Positions 52,278 to 61,944 of a stretch of 64,000 bases of DNA are shown here, one piece after another (positions within the stretch are counted from its first letter, which is position 1; each line of letters opens with the position of its first letter). Origin of the DNA: Sporolactobacillus sp. Y61 (GTDB lineage: Bacteria > Bacillota > Bacilli > Bacillales > Sporolactobacillaceae); assembly GCF_040529185.1 (NCBI RefSeq), contig NZ_CP159510.1:2728001-2792000 (forward strand). Reading direction: 5' to 3'. The notes beneath the pieces were generated by a model that worked only from the letters and a program-made list of their open reading frames with translations, had not been told where the DNA came from and made no database searches. The position numbers and the translations under genes were made by a program.

Positions 52278-53561
52278 TTAATCCGTATATTCAAACTCAT
52301 AATCCATAATGCGCACGGTGTCGCCATCGGTCACGCCTTTTTTTCTCAAAGCATCGTCAACCCCCATACCACGCAGTTGCCTGGCAAATCTCCTGATTGC
52401 TTCATCATGATGAAAATTGGTCATTTTAAACAGCAGCTCGACTTTCGGACCAGAGACATTAAAGACGCCGTCACTTTCACGTGTAATCGTAAAGGGGGCT
52501 TCTTCCTTTTTCATCGTGTATACAGTAGACCTGGCTTCTTCCTGCTTCTCATGCACAGGAAATGACGGTGTCTTGCCGATCTGTTCAAACACAGCATGTA
52601 TCAAAGATTTCAAGCCTGAATGCGTAACAGACGATACTGGAAAAACAGGTACTAGCGGTCCGACTTTTTTTCTGAACGCCTCCAGGTTCTTCTCTGCGCC
52701 GGGAAGATCCATTTTGCTTGCCGCGACAATCTGCGGCCGGTCAATCAAATGCCACTGATAGCTCTTTAACTCTTCATTAATCTTTTTATAATCATCAAAA
52801 GGGTCACGACCCTCCATTCCGGACATGTCGACCACATGAACAATCACGCGGGTACGTTCGATATGACGTAAAAACTGATACCCGAGACCTGCGCCCTGAC
52901 TTGCTCCCTCAATTAAGCCGGGTAAATCAGCGATCACAAAACTGCTTCCCTCATCCACATTCACAACGCCAAGATTCGGAACCAGTGTGGTAAAATGATA
53001 CGCTGCGATTTTAGGCCTGGCCGAAGTAATGGCAGCAAGCAGCGTCGATTTCCCTACACTTGGAAAACCGACCATCCCGGCATCAGCAAGCAGTTTCAGT
53101 TCAAGACTGATTTCATGTTCCTCACCTGGCGCACCGTTTTCCGAAATATAAGGTGCAGGGTTGGCCGGTGTGGAAAAGCGCGTATTTCCTCTGCCACCTC
53201 TTCCTCCTGATGCAATCACAGCACGTTGCCCGTTTTCCGTTAAATCCGCGATCAATTGTCCGGTATCTCTGTCCCGGACAACCGTTCCCGGCGGAACCTG
53301 TACGACCAGAGGGGCGGCGTTCTTCCCGTGCTGATTTTTCGGCCGACCATTTTCTCCTTTGCTGCCTTTGAAATGGCGCTTATATCGAAAGTCCATTAAT
53401 GTCCGCAAACCCTCATTCACCTGAAAAATGACATCGGCGCCCTTTCCGCCGTCGCCACCTGCCGGCCCGCCATCGGGGACGTATTTTTCCCGTCTGAAAG
53501 CGACCATTCCGTTTCCGCCATCGCCGCCTTTAACATACACATTCACCTGATCAACAAACAC
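52278..53561 (-). CDS. obg: GTPase Obg
   Basis: Obg is an essential ribosome-associated GTPase also tied to sporulation initiation. The 427-residue protein has the glycine-rich Obg domain ([20 protein letters not shown], residues 8-27), the G domain with G1 [10 protein letters not shown]3 [10 protein letters not shown] and G4 AASKMDL, and a C-terminal OCT domain. GTG 53561 is preferred since family members start M-F-V-D-Q-V and GAGG lies about eight bases upstream. It overlaps the end of spo0B by 19 bases. Confidence 0.96.
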   Translation of the reverse strand: MFVDQVNVYVKGGDGGNGMVAFRREKYVPDGGPAGGDGGKGADVIFQVNEGLRTLMDFRYKRHFKGSKGENGRPKNQHGKNAAPLVVQVPPGTVVRDRDTGQLIADLTENGQRAVIASGGRGGRGNTRFSTPANPAPYISENGAPGEEHEISLELKLLADAGMVGFPSVGKSTLLAAITSARPKIAAYHFTTLVPNLGVVNVDEGSSFVIADLPGLIEGASQGAGLGYQFLRHIERTRVIVHVVDMSGMEGRDPFDDYKKINEELKSYQWHLIDRPQIVAASKMDLPGAEKNLEAFRKKVGPLVPVFPVSSVTHSGLKSLIHAVFEQIGKTPSFPVHEKQEEARSTVYTMKKEEAPFTITRESDGVFNVSGPKVELLFKMTNFHHDEAIRRFARQLRGMGVDDALRKKGVTDGDTVRIMDYEFEYTD

Positions 53562-54094
53562 AGGATCCACCTCATTTCATTATCAGACTTTCCTTTTGTC
53601 AGATAGTGTTCAACCCATCGCAGGGATTGATTCAGATCTGTTTTTTTCATTTCATCCATCATGGTCTCCGCATCACAGAGCTGGCCTTCAAAAGTAACAT
53701 GAAGATACACGTGTGCGGGTACGGCTTCCAGTTCGATATGAACCGTATTATCCGTAAATTCGGAGGCATGCTGATCCAGCTTCTGAATCAGCAGATTCAA
53801 AAAGGCATGCAGGGATTCATCACATTCTGACAGATTTCTTTCAGGTCCGGAAACACTGTAACTCAGTCGATACGGGTGTGGAAACCAGCTGGAAGTGACC
53901 AGAAAAAAGGAGCTTTTTGGCATTTGCAGATGGGAAAGATGTGCCTGATGGATCAGCCGGTCTGTCAGCCGGCTGATCACCTCATTCGCATGTTCCATCT
54001 GATTCATATAGATATACCCTTTGATAAGCTGCAGATCATTTAACAGCATGTGCCTCGCAGCTCCAATCAATTTGATGCCTGTCTCTTCACTGAT
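53543..54094 (-). CDS. spo0B: Sporulation initiation phosphotransferase Spo0B
   Basis: Spo0B passes phosphate from Spo0F to Spo0A. The 183-residue protein has the four-helix dimerisation hairpin with the phospho-accepting histidine in [19 protein letters not shown] near residues 14-32, and a degenerate ATPase-like C-terminal domain. The frame is open back to 54217, but that segment contains the rpmA terminator, so ATG 54094 is taken as the start; the length then matches the 192 residues of B. subtilis. It lies directly upstream of obg with overlapping ends. Confidence 0.85.
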   Translation of the reverse strand: MSEETGIKLIGAARHMLLNDLQLIKGYIYMNQMEHANEVISRLTDRLIHQAHLSHLQMPKSSFFLVTSSWFPHPYRLSYSVSGPERNLSECDESLHAFLNLLIQKLDQHASEFTDNTVHIELEAVPAHVYLHVTFEGQLCDAETMMDEMKKTDLNQSLRWVEHYLTKGKSDNEMRWILCLLIR

Positions 54095-54182
54095 CATCCA
54101 TATCGCCTGCCGTTTCTGATCTTTATCCAAGTATAGCAGAAAACAGCCGGAATGATTTTTAATCAGTCCCTGTTTATCAGCC

Positions 54183-54233
54183 CAAAAAAGCAGCCGGAAT
54201 GTTTTTTGCAGATACAAAAAACCTCCGGCTGCT
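54183..54233 (-). terminator. Terminator of the rplU-prp-rpmA operon
   Basis: AGCAGCCGGA (54224-54233) pairs with TCCGGCTGCT (54189-54198), with an inner TTTTTTG/CAAAAAA pairing, and is followed by six T. It is unusually long and lies 26 bases after rpmA. Confidence 0.9.
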
Positions 54234-54259
54234 CTTCATATACAGGTATACGTTCAGGC

Positions 54260-54556
54260 TTACGCCTCAATAACAGCGTCAACAGGATATACACTGACTC
54301 TTTTACGGTCCCGGCCAAATTTCTCAAATTTAACAACGCCGTCTGCTTTGGCAAACAATGTATCATCACCGCCGCGTCCGACATTTGCTCCCGGGTAAAT
54401 CTTCGTCCCGCGCTGACGGAACAGGATAGAACCACCTGTAACCTTCTGACCGTCTGCCCTTTTGGCGCCGAGGCGCTTTGAGATCGAGTCCCGACCGTTT
54501 TTCGTACTGCCGACACCTTTTTTGGATGAAAAGTACTGAAGATCAAGTTTCAACAT
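54260..54556 (-). CDS. rpmA: 50S ribosomal protein L27
   Basis: The 98-residue L27 starts [24 protein letters not shown]. The N-terminal MLKLDLQYF is the Firmicute extension removed by the Prp protease to expose the mature end near the peptidyl transferase centre. ATG 54556 fits this; an upstream in-frame start at 54577 would overlap prp further. It overlaps prp by 14 bases. Confidence 0.95.
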   Translation of the reverse strand: MLKLDLQYFSSKKGVGSTKNGRDSISKRLGAKRADGQKVTGGSILFRQRGTKIYPGANVGRGGDDTLFAKADGVVKFEKFGRDRKRVSVYPVDAVIEA

Positions 54557-54899
54557 AATGGGTACCTCCTTTATCAATAATTCGGATATATGTTCCGTAA
54601 GAGTGCTCTATCGTTCTCATGGAGACAAGCATGGCTTCGAGAATCAGGCGCGCCTTCCCCATCTTCCCGACATGTGCCTGATCAGGAAGGCGGCAACTCA
54701 GGAAACCACCTTCTCCTGACAGATTCACCTGTGGCCTGATTCCGGTCAGCTGTTCAACAGCATTCAGTGCCCCAAAAGAGACCGCTGAAGCGCCTGCACA
54801 GACCAGATCATAGCCATGAGGGCCACTGCCTGCATGGCCGCTCATCGTAAATCCCCGGATCAGGCCGTCAGGATCTCTGACTACCTTGAGTGTGATCAT
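54543..54899 (-). CDS. prp: Ribosomal-processing cysteine protease Prp
   Basis: The 118-residue protease trims the N-terminus of L27. The catalytic His and Cys are in [20 protein letters not shown] at about residues 20-39 (His22 and Cys34). It is sandwiched between rplU and rpmA, its usual place. Confidence 0.94.
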   Translation of the reverse strand: MITLKVVRDPDGLIRGFTMSGHAGSGPHGYDLVCAGASAVSFGALNAVEQLTGIRPQVNLSGEGGFLSCRLPDQAHVGKMGKARLILEAMLVSMRTIEHSYGTYIRIIDKGGTHYVET

Positions 54900-54910
54900 T
54901 AACGGTCACC

Positions 54911-55219
54911 TCAGGCATTGATCTTTTCGATGGTTACTTTTGTAAACGGCTGTCTGTGTCCCTGTTTCCGGCGATAGTTTTTTCTCTTCTTAAATTTAAA
55001 AACAATGATCTTTTTACTGCGACCCTGTTCTTCAACTTTAGCTGTGACACTGGCACCTTCAACAGTTGGGGAGCCGACTTTTGCTTCATCCCCGCCGACA
55101 AAGAGAACCTTATCAAAAGTTACCGTTTCGCCTGCTTCAGCCGGAAGTTTTTCAACAAAAACTGTCTGGCCTTCTTCGACCTTCAGCTGCTTACCGCCTG
55201 TTTCGATAATTGCATACAT
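54911..55219 (-). CDS. rplU: 50S ribosomal protein L21
   Basis: The 102-residue L21 begins [18 protein letters not shown] and ends with the basic [19 protein letters not shown], the rRNA-binding end. ATG 55219 has GGAGGTG upstream. First gene of the L21-prp-L27 operon. Confidence 0.96.
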   Translation of the reverse strand: MYAIIETGGKQLKVEEGQTVFVEKLPAEAGETVTFDKVLFVGGDEAKVGSPTVEGASVTAKVEEQGRSKKIIVFKFKKRKNYRRKQGHRQPFTKVTIEKINA

Positions 55220-55366
55220 CCCTGCTGCACCTCCTTCTGTATTCTCAGACTCGCCGGATACGGCAGCCTGACGGCATTTGTGGAACAGATGAGCCTGTCC
55301 CGCCTATTCCGTGCGGTTGGAGCGAGATGCTCCATGTCATTATCCATCAGACAATAACATATGTAC
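55220..55366 (-). promoter_or_regulatory. rplU leader (candidate L21 autoregulatory leader)
   Basis: About 140 untranslated bases precede rplU. They contain several inverted repeats, including GGAGCATCTCGCTCC on the minus strand and a CTGCCGTATCCGGCGAG segment just before the ribosome site. Firmicute rplU genes often carry a structured L21 leader; I could not verify the consensus, so this is a candidate only. Confidence 0.45.
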
Positions 55367-55394
55367 TTTATCATAATGATGAATCAGAAGTCAA
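55367..55394 (-). promoter_or_regulatory. Promoter of rplU-prp-rpmA
   Basis: TTGACT at 55389-55394 and GATAAA at 55367-55372 on the minus strand with a 16-base spacer. Confidence 0.55.
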
Positions 55395-55613
55395 GACATT
55401 TTTTCAGTGAGCTTTTTGTGATGTTGATTTTTTTCGCCACACCAATCCAAGTGGCACAGCTTTTTCCCGATGCTCAGGGGTTTGCCTTCTCGCCGGGCAA
55501 ATCTTCTTCAACGTATTGCGATCCTTTGAAAGTCGCAGGTCATTTCCCATCTTGCAGGGGCCTTCATCTCACTTACTTGTCATAAGATGTTCTGTCCTGA
55601 GAGCAAAAAGTGA

Positions 55614-55803
55614 AATAAGCGGATATTTTCCGGTTAGGGTCAGGACGGAACGCTCTCCAGGGGATATATAAGCGGAGATTTTCCGCTTATGCCAGAGAAA
55701 AAGCTCCATTTTCCCGTCTTCTGAGTCAATAGGCGGAGCCTCTCCGTCTATTCTAACTATTCTTAAATATAATGACTCAGTAAGCGGAATTTTTCCGTTT
55801 ATT
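55614..55803. repeat. Four copies of a short palindromic repeat
   Basis: Imperfect palindromes of 23-25 bases occur at 55614-55636, 55668-55690, 55728-55752 and 55779-55803, with a shared pattern AATAAGCGGA, a few T/A bases, and TCCGCTTATT. They lie in the roughly 450-base gene-free interval between the rplU promoter and rng. The rest of that interval (55395-55610, 55804-56000) shows no supported gene beyond a possible out-of-frame rng tail. Confidence 0.85.
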
Positions 55804-56000
55804 CATCGGATCATGTGCTTAACCTGATCCCCCAGCCGCCAGGTCGTCACTCCCACCCGTATTTTTCATATGAGGATACATTTCCCCAATCGTCCCTGAT
55901 TATTGATTGTACAAATTCAGATTTATTTTGGGAGAAAATAATTTCAGAACGCCTTATCGTCCCTTTTAACACAGGGTGTCCCCCACATCCTAATGAGCCT

Positions 56001-57166
56001 TCAGTTACGATCTGCTGCTTCTCTTCGTGTTCTTTTTCTCGTCAGCTCAACAAGACCCATTTCGGAATAACCGAAAATTTTTACTGTCGCAGGATCCTGT
56101 GCGGTCACCCGTTCCAGCTCATCAATCACCCGGTCACGGTTTTCGTGCTTATGAAGGCGCAGAAAATCAACTGCCACCATGCCTCCGATCCCTCTGAGCC
56201 TGAGCTGCCTTCCAATTTCGCGCGCCGCATCCAGATTGATGGACAGGGCTTGCTCCTCCCAATGGTCACCGACGACTCTCGAACCGGTATTGACGTCGAT
56301 TGCTGTCAGTGCAGCCGTGTGTTCAATGGCGATTGATGCACCTTTCGGGAGCGGAACACCCGGCTGTTCAACGGATCTCCATATTTTTTCAAGATCATGG
56401 ACAGCAAATAAATTGTCAGCCGGCTCGTAAATCATATCCACGCCCGCCGAGATCTTCTCATCGTTATCCACCGGAATATTGCTGAAAACCGTGCAGGACT
56501 CCGGCCGGTGATTTTCATTCAGGATAGAACTGAGTAAAGAGAGACGGCGGCAAACCCGTCCCGGCGCTTTCATGGCGGCGGACCGTTTTAAAAGAGACCG
56601 CCATTCTGAGCGCAACTGATTCAGTTCCCGGATCAGGACCGCGGCTGATTTTCTACCCGCTTTTGACCGGACAATAATCCCTTCAGGGGTCCTCAGCCAT
56701 CCGGCAATCTCTTTTCTTAAACATTCCCGTTCTTCATGATCTAATTGATGTGAGATGGCTACATAGTTACTGTTCGGCAGGTAAACCAGATGATCACCGG
56801 ATAGCTGGATCTTCTCTGTCAGCTGCACAGGCTTTTCTCTTCCTGCTTCTTTGTCTACCTGGACAAGCCTGTACGTACCGGGGAAGGAGCTTCGCCGGTG
56901 ATTTTATCTGACGGGAGAAAACCTGAGACTTTCTCTCCGAGATCGACAAACCATCCCAGAGCCCGCCGTCTGGCCTCTTTTACTCTGCCGACAAACAGAT
57001 CATCCAGCAGAGGCTCCGCCAGTGAATGGACAAAATAAAAAGAACGGACGACGCCGTCTTCAATATAAGCAGCCCTGATGCGGCCGCCCGGTCCCTGATC
57101 CATGACAACAGATACATCTTTGCCGCGCATGTTGCACCCCACCCTCACCTTCCGGATCTCGAACAC
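56001..57166 (-). pseudogene. rng: RNase E/G family ribonuclease, frameshifted
   Basis: RNase G-type endoribonuclease, found beside rplU in many Firmicutes though not B. subtilis. The N-terminal piece (57166 to about 56866) holds the S1 domain (DDLFVGRVKEARRRALGWFVDLGE). The second piece has the catalytic aspartates in TAIDVNTGSR and GGMVAVDFLRL, and ends GLVELTRKRTRREAADRN at 56001. The frame breaks at 56861-56866; one added base gives GLVQVDKEAGREKP and a continuous protein. Length after correction is about 388 residues, short for the family, because the usual CPxCxG zinc-link segment after TRKR is missing in frame. Confidence 0.82.
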
Positions 57167-57209
57167 ATTATCGCAAAATCAATGCCGTCCTGCAAGATGA
57201 ACCCATCTG

Positions 57210-58067
57210 CTAATCATCTGCTGGAAAACGATAATCCTCTAACTTTCCTCCTGAACAGCGTCCACTAAAAAACGCCGACACAAGTGCTTTACCGTTTATT
57301 TCTTTTCCCTTTTCCCCCACGATACGAATCTTATGCTCTGAATTTCTGTAAAAGCCGGAAAAAACGGATGTAATCGGCTCGTCAGGCTGAGCATAGATCC
57401 ATCTGTTCATCCGAAATACTTTTTTCCTGTTTGACATGGCCATAAGAAAGCGGAGAAAATGCAGAGGAATGACCTGTCGTTCTTTATAGATGGACAGAGA
57501 GATAAAGGCAATCATCACCCACAGATTTACGGAAAATCTGTAGTATATGAGCATGATGATACTGAATAGGACAAGGCCCAGACAGGAGAAGAGCAAAACC
57601 CGGTAATAAGCCGATTTGTAAGGGTACAGTCTCTCCAGAAACAGATGCAGCAGTCTCCCTCCGTCAAGTGGCCAGACAGGCAGCAGATTAAACAGCAGAA
57701 GCGCCATGTTCTGGCTCGTCAGGATCTGGTGCTGAGCCGGACCCCAGAAGGGCAGGGCCAGCATAGCCTGTGACAGAAAGGGCAGCCAGAGATGCTGAAG
57801 CGGGCCACTGATGATGACAATAAATTCCTGGACGAATGCAACATCCCTTCCCCCATCAATCCGTGCGACACCGCCAAAGGGCAGCAGCTCAATTTCCAAT
57901 ACATGCCATCCGAAACGACGGGCTGCCGCCGCATGCCCGCACTCATGAATCAGAACAATAGAAAAAGCGATGACTGTCTCCCATAGATAGCCGGTCAGCC
58001 CACCCATTGCCATAACCAGCCAGAACACAGGATGAATACGCATTCTGGATGACAGAAATTTAATCAA
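57210..58067 (-). CDS. spoIVFB: Stage IV sporulation intramembrane metalloprotease SpoIVFB
   Basis: SpoIVFB cleaves pro-sigma-K in the mother cell. The 285-residue site-2-type protease has the zinc motif IHECGHAAAARRFGW near residue 41 (HExxH form HECGH), a second motif NLLPVWPLDGGR with the Asp ligand near residue 138, and six membrane helices, followed by a CBS-like tail. It overlaps spoIVFA by eight bases. rng follows, and its product is probably cotranscribed. Confidence 0.92.
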   Translation of the reverse strand: MIKFLSSRMRIHPVFWLVMAMGGLTGYLWETVIAFSIVLIHECGHAAAARRFGWHVLEIELLPFGGVARIDGGRDVAFVQEFIVIISGPLQHLWLPFLSQAMLALPFWGPAQHQILTSQNMALLLFNLLPVWPLDGGRLLHLFLERLYPYKSAYYRVLLFSCLGLVLFSIIMLIYYRFSVNLWVMIAFISLSIYKERQVIPLHFLRFLMAMSNRKKVFRMNRWIYAQPDEPITSVFSGFYRNSEHKIRIVGEKGKEINGKALVSAFFSGRCSGGKLEDYRFPADD

Positions 58068-58812
58068 AAGACATCACCTGAATCGGATCGATGAACTTTT
58101 CCTCCTTCTTCAGGGCAAAATAAAAATTCCCTTTTTTATCTCCCGAAGTGGTCCCGATCTTCTGCCCCTTCTTAACCGTTTCATAAACTTTCACTTTTGT
58201 TTCATCCAGTTTTCCATACCATGATTCTGTATTGTCCTTGTGCTGGATCACGACCGTTCGCCCGCTATCTTTCTTCTCACCTGCAAATACAACCAGCCCG
58301 TCCTGTACGGCACTGACTTCAGAATGGGAAGTTGTTGATACCGTGACGCCCTTGGTTTTATTATTGTATGTCCCTGTAATCTCTCCGTTTACCGGGACAG
58401 CATATTCAGTCTTCTTTTCAGGTTCGGCGACCTGACCTTCTACATTCTGCTGCTTCTTATTCAGGTCAGGCAGAAACCCTACAGGTTCGCCAAGATTTTT
58501 CTGATACCAGTCTGCCACTGCGGCAAACTGGAATTCATGAGACATCGCCGTTTCAATGGACGATTGAATCCTCTGAAATCTCTCATGATCCTGCCGGTTA
58601 ATCCAGGAGACCGCCAGGACGAGAACTGCCGCCAGGACGCACCTGATTAAAAAACGATTCGGTCCGCCCGATGGCCTGTCCTTCATTTCTTTAGCAGCAT
58701 ATCGTTCATAAGGCTCGAACGATTTCGGACCTTGATGGCTCGAAGTGGTTAAGCCGGTACGTTTCCTCTTTCTGTCCATGTGTCTTTTTTTGTATGCTTC
58801 ATAAGCACCCAT
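58060..58812 (-). CDS. spoIVFA: Stage IV sporulation protein SpoIVFA, M23-like domain
   Basis: The 250-residue protein has a basic cytoplasmic N-terminus, one transmembrane helix near residues 54-68, and an extracytoplasmic LytM/M23-like domain (VTVSTTSHSEVSAVQDGLVVFAGEK). The normal HxH zinc residues are not evident, as expected since SpoIVFA is a scaffold and inhibitor of SpoIVFB rather than a peptidase. Signalling through SpoIVB cleavage activates the complex. Order spoIVFA-spoIVFB is conserved. Confidence 0.9.
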   Translation of the reverse strand: MGAYEAYKKRHMDRKRKRTGLTTSSHQGPKSFEPYERYAAKEMKDRPSGGPNRFLIRCVLAAVLVLAVSWINRQDHERFQRIQSSIETAMSHEFQFAAVADWYQKNLGEPVGFLPDLNKKQQNVEGQVAEPEKKTEYAVPVNGEITGTYNNKTKGVTVSTTSHSEVSAVQDGLVVFAGEKKDSGRTVVIQHKDNTESWYGKLDETKVKVYETVKKGQKIGTTSGDKKGNFYFALKKEEKFIDPIQVMSFD

Positions 58813-58902
58813 AACGTGCCCTCCTGTGCCTGTCCTATGTTAGACCTTATGCACAGGGGTCTTCTTTTATGATGGGTTGGACTTCATCATCCCAGCATGG
58901 AC

Positions 58903-58930
58903 TAAAAAAAACGGACCTTAATGGGTCCGT
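58903..58930 (-). terminator. Terminator after minD
   Basis: ACGGACC and GGTCCGT pair around a six-base loop on the minus strand and are followed by seven T. It ends the mre-min operon. Confidence 0.9.
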
Positions 58931-58948
58931 CGGATCTGCTGATTTTAT

Positions 58949-59746
58949 TTACCTCATGCCAAGGAGATTTTTAAATTTATGAAAAAAACCGCCTTTTTCT
59001 TCAACAGCCATGAGCGGAACAGTCTCTCCAAGGATCCGTCTGCCAATATTCCGATAAGCCTGTGCGGCACGTGAGGACGGATTCATGGCGATCGGTTCAC
59101 CTTTGTTTGATGCTGAAATCACATCATCATCGTCCAGCACGATACCGAGAAGATCAATAGCCAGAATGTTCATAATCTCATCCGTCTCAAGCATGCCCCC
59201 GCTCTTTACCATATGCTGACGAATGCGATTGATAATCAAACGTGGGGGTGTGATGTTTTTTTCCTGTTCAAGCAGGCCGATTACTCTGTCGGCATCCCGG
59301 ACTGAGGAAATTTCAGGAGTTGTCACCACAATCGCGTGATCAGCTCCTGCTACAGCATTTTTGAATCCGCGTTCAATACCTGCAGGGCAATCTATCACCA
59401 CGTAATCGAATTCCGATTTCAGTTCATCAATGATTTTCTTCATCTGATCAGGCAGGACAGACATTTTATCTACCGTCTGTGCAGCGGGGAGCATGCTGAG
59501 AGAATCAAAACGTTTATCCTTAACCAGCGCCTGCCTGAGCTTGCATCGCCCGCTGGCTACGTCGACCAGATCATAAATGATACGGTTTTCAAGTCCCATA
59601 ACAACATCCAGGTTACGAAGGCCGATATCTGTATCTACGAGACATACTTTCTTTCCCTGAAGAGCCAGTACGGTACCAATATTTGCTGATGTAGTGGTTT
59701 TGCCAACACCGCCCTTCCCTGATGTAACGACGATAGCTTCCCCCAT
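58949..59746 (-). CDS. minD: Septum site-determining ATPase MinD
   Basis: The 265-residue ParA/MinD ATPase starts MGEAIVVTSGKGGVGKTTTSAN with the deviant Walker A, has the DTDIGLRNLDVVMGLENR and VVIDCPAGIERGF motifs, and ends in an amphipathic membrane-targeting helix (FFHKFKNLLGMR). ATG 59746 is supported by GAGGGG eight bases upstream; open frame further upstream has no family similarity. MinD recruits MinC to block division at poles. Confidence 0.96.
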   Translation of the reverse strand: MGEAIVVTSGKGGVGKTTTSANIGTVLALQGKKVCLVDTDIGLRNLDVVMGLENRIIYDLVDVASGRCKLRQALVKDKRFDSLSMLPAAQTVDKMSVLPDQMKKIIDELKSEFDYVVIDCPAGIERGFKNAVAGADHAIVVTTPEISSVRDADRVIGLLEQEKNITPPRLIINRIRQHMVKSGGMLETDEIMNILAIDLLGIVLDDDDVISASNKGEPIAMNPSSRAAQAYRNIGRRILGETVPLMAVEEKGGFFHKFKNLLGMR

Positions 59747-59771
59747 GATAAACACCCCTCTGTTGAAAAAT

Positions 59772-60461
59772 TCACGATTTTTCCGGAACCATGGCCAAAT
59801 GATACCGGACAACTGAGTCATGAATCGTATCAATGACAATCTCACCGTGAGACTGATCGATATAAGCACATTTCGGAGCAGTCTCATCTTCGTCTGTTGA
59901 CAAGGGTTTGTCCATTCCACAGATCAGATCCCCGATCCGGAGCTGTGTCGGTTCCATGATTGACGCAGCGATAATGGCTTCCCTGTTGTTTTCCCGGATA
60001 CCGGCAGCCGCAATTCCGCGTAAGGTTCCAAGAATGTATATATTCCCGGTAGCAGAAACCCTTCCTCCCGGGTTCACATCCCCGATAAGAAGCAGATTCC
60101 CTTCAATGGTCAGCATTTGCCCTGAGCGGATCATTCGTTCAACAGGAACAACCTGTTCACGGGATTTTTCCTTTTCAAACTCTTCACGAGTCATGACATT
60201 CGTTTCTATTTTTTCCACCTGTAAATGATCGAAAGAACGGATAACGCTGACTAGTTCTGACTTCTGTGCTGCACTCAGGTACCGGTTGCCCGCCTCCACC
60301 TTCACCGAAATGACAGGGTCATCCTGATCAAAATATTTATTGACCGACAATTTCTCCTTCAGATCCTGTAGCAGCGCATCATAAGTACAGTTCTCATCCA
60401 TAATCAGGACAAGTCCGTCTTTTCTTCCTTTCATCGTGACAAGTGGCAAGCTGGCAGACAT
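59772..60461 (-). CDS. minC: Septum site-determining protein MinC
   Basis: The 229-residue inhibitor of FtsZ has the N-terminal inhibitory domain (TMKGRKDGLVLIMDENCTYDAL) and the C-terminal beta-helix domain with LLIGDVNPGGRVSATGNIYILGTLRGIAAAG. The latter binds MinD. It is 25 bases upstream of minD. Confidence 0.95.
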   Translation of the reverse strand: MSASLPLVTMKGRKDGLVLIMDENCTYDALLQDLKEKLSVNKYFDQDDPVISVKVEAGNRYLSAAQKSELVSVIRSFDHLQVEKIETNVMTREEFEKEKSREQVVPVERMIRSGQMLTIEGNLLLIGDVNPGGRVSATGNIYILGTLRGIAAAGIRENNREAIIAASIMEPTQLRIGDLICGMDKPLSTDEDETAPKCAYIDQSHGEIVIDTIHDSVVRYHLAMVPEKS

Positions 60462-60532
60462 CTGGGTTGTTCACCTCAATACGTTTGTTATTCCACACTG
60501 AATGTTAAAATTCCTTCATCACTTGAAAAAAA

Positions 60533-61051
60533 TTAATGCTCTTCCGGACGATTCACATATAAAAGAAAGCGTCGGAACGGATAATAAATGATCAGCGCAA
60601 ACGCTACATTCACAGCCACAGTACCCGGAAGACGAAATTTAAAAAATGACAACAGGGTCTGATCCGTCTGTCCAATCATTAAGTATATCACGTAAACCCC
60701 TGTCTGAAGCAGACAAACACCTGCAGCAACGAGGAGGAGCGTCGTTGCCACATTCATACTCAGCCATTTAGATAAAGCATGAATCAGATAGACGGTCAGT
60801 CCCATGCAGAAAGCATAAACACCGAGCGTTGATGTATATACCAGATCAATTAAAAATCCGAATAAAACAGCATATCTGATCGCATAATCTCCAAAAAAGG
60901 CCATCAGCAGAATGGCAACAAAGACGAAAGCGGGAACGATCTGCACCTGGTACGCATTACCTACCGGAAGGAATCGGGCAAAAATGGTCCCTTCCAGTAC
61001 AAAAAGGAGGAAAAGAATCAGAAATAACCCAAATCGCTTCATTGACTTCAC
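60533..61051 (-). CDS. mreD: Rod shape-determining protein MreD
   Basis: The 172-residue membrane protein has about five helices and the MreD pattern with FGDYAIRYAVLFGFLIDLVYTSTLGVYAF. It overlaps mreC by four bases and acts with MreC, RodA and PBP2 in the elongasome. Confidence 0.9.
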   Translation of the reverse strand: MKSMKRFGLFLILFLLFVLEGTIFARFLPVGNAYQVQIVPAFVFVAILLMAFFGDYAIRYAVLFGFLIDLVYTSTLGVYAFCMGLTVYLIHALSKWLSMNVATTLLLVAAGVCLLQTGVYVIYLMIGQTDQTLLSFFKFRLPGTVAVNVAFALIIYYPFRRFLLYVNRPEEH

Positions 61052-61911
61052 TTCCCTGTATCCGGGGTTGGGGCTTCCCTGTTTACGATCATGACATAAT
61101 TGATGGAATCAAAGTTAGCAGACGGTTTGACCTCTGCTGCTCTGGTCAGACCGTATTGATCTGTTGACACTGAGGTAATCTTACCAATAATCAGGCCCTG
61201 AGGATACATGCCACTCAGCCCGGAAGTGACCACTGTCTGACCCTTTTTCACATTGGATTTAATGGGAATCCGTTGAAACAAAAGGACCCCTTTTTCCTCA
61301 TCAAAGCCCTCAATCATCCCGTATGTACCCGTGTTCGATATTTTGGCGGATATCTGGTTGACATTACGCTTGTTCGTGATCAGGGAGACCCTGCTGGTAA
61401 AATTACCGGTTTTTTCAATGGTACCGATCAGTCCTTCCGGCGTTACGACAGGCATCCCCGTTCGGATTCCGTTCATCCTTCCTTTATCCACTGTCAGCAT
61501 CTGATTCCAGCCGTCATTCGGGCGTGCGATCACTTGGGCCGTATATTTGGTGTATGACGACAGATCAGGATTCTTATCCACATTCAGCTGCTTCTTCAAT
61601 TCATTGAACCGCTGAGTCAGATCGCGATTTTCCTGCTGCAGTCGCGCATAATCTTCCAGTTTCGCTTTGAGTCTTTTATTCTCCTGATAGGTATGATTCA
61701 TATCGCTGACATTCTCAAAGAAACCCGCTGCATATTGAGCGGGTACGTTGATCACATACTGGAAAAACCCGGCTGAATCCTGAACAAACCGTTCCATCCA
61801 TGTTGTTCTGCTGCCCTGCCTGAGAGAATAGCTGATCAGCGCAATCAGGACAATCAGGCTGGTGAGCAGAACAATCAATTTTTTGTTTGAAAAAAACGAA
61901 GGCATAAACAC
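61048..61911 (-). CDS. mreC: Rod shape-determining protein MreC
   Basis: The 287-residue protein has an N-terminal transmembrane helix, a coiled coil (about residues 70-110), and the beta-rich MreC domain with VIARPNDGWNQMLTVDKGRMNGI and GMPVVTPEGLIGTIEK. It links cytoplasmic MreB to peptidoglycan synthases. Confidence 0.94.
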   Translation of the reverse strand: MFMPSFFSNKKLIVLLTSLIVLIALISYSLRQGSRTTWMERFVQDSAGFFQYVINVPAQYAAGFFENVSDMNHTYQENKRLKAKLEDYARLQQENRDLTQRFNELKKQLNVDKNPDLSSYTKYTAQVIARPNDGWNQMLTVDKGRMNGIRTGMPVVTPEGLIGTIEKTGNFTSRVSLITNKRNVNQISAKISNTGTYGMIEGFDEEKGVLLFQRIPIKSNVKKGQTVVTSGLSGMYPQGLIIGKITSVSTDQYGLTRAAEVKPSANFDSINYVMIVNREAPTPDTGK

Positions 61912-61944
61912 ACCTGCTTCACTACAATAAAAATAAATGATCGA

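Noticed and set aside
54095..54217. N-terminal extension of spo0B
   Set aside because: The extension encodes the rpmA terminator hairpin and has no similarity to Spo0B; the family length fits the start at 54094.
55815..56336. Plus-strand frame of 173 codons beyond the rplU-rng gap
   Set aside because: Mostly antisense to rng; residues resemble no family and no ribosome site precedes it.
59747..59920. N-terminal extension of minD
   Set aside because: MinD starts immediately before its Walker A; the extension overlaps minC and lacks similarity.
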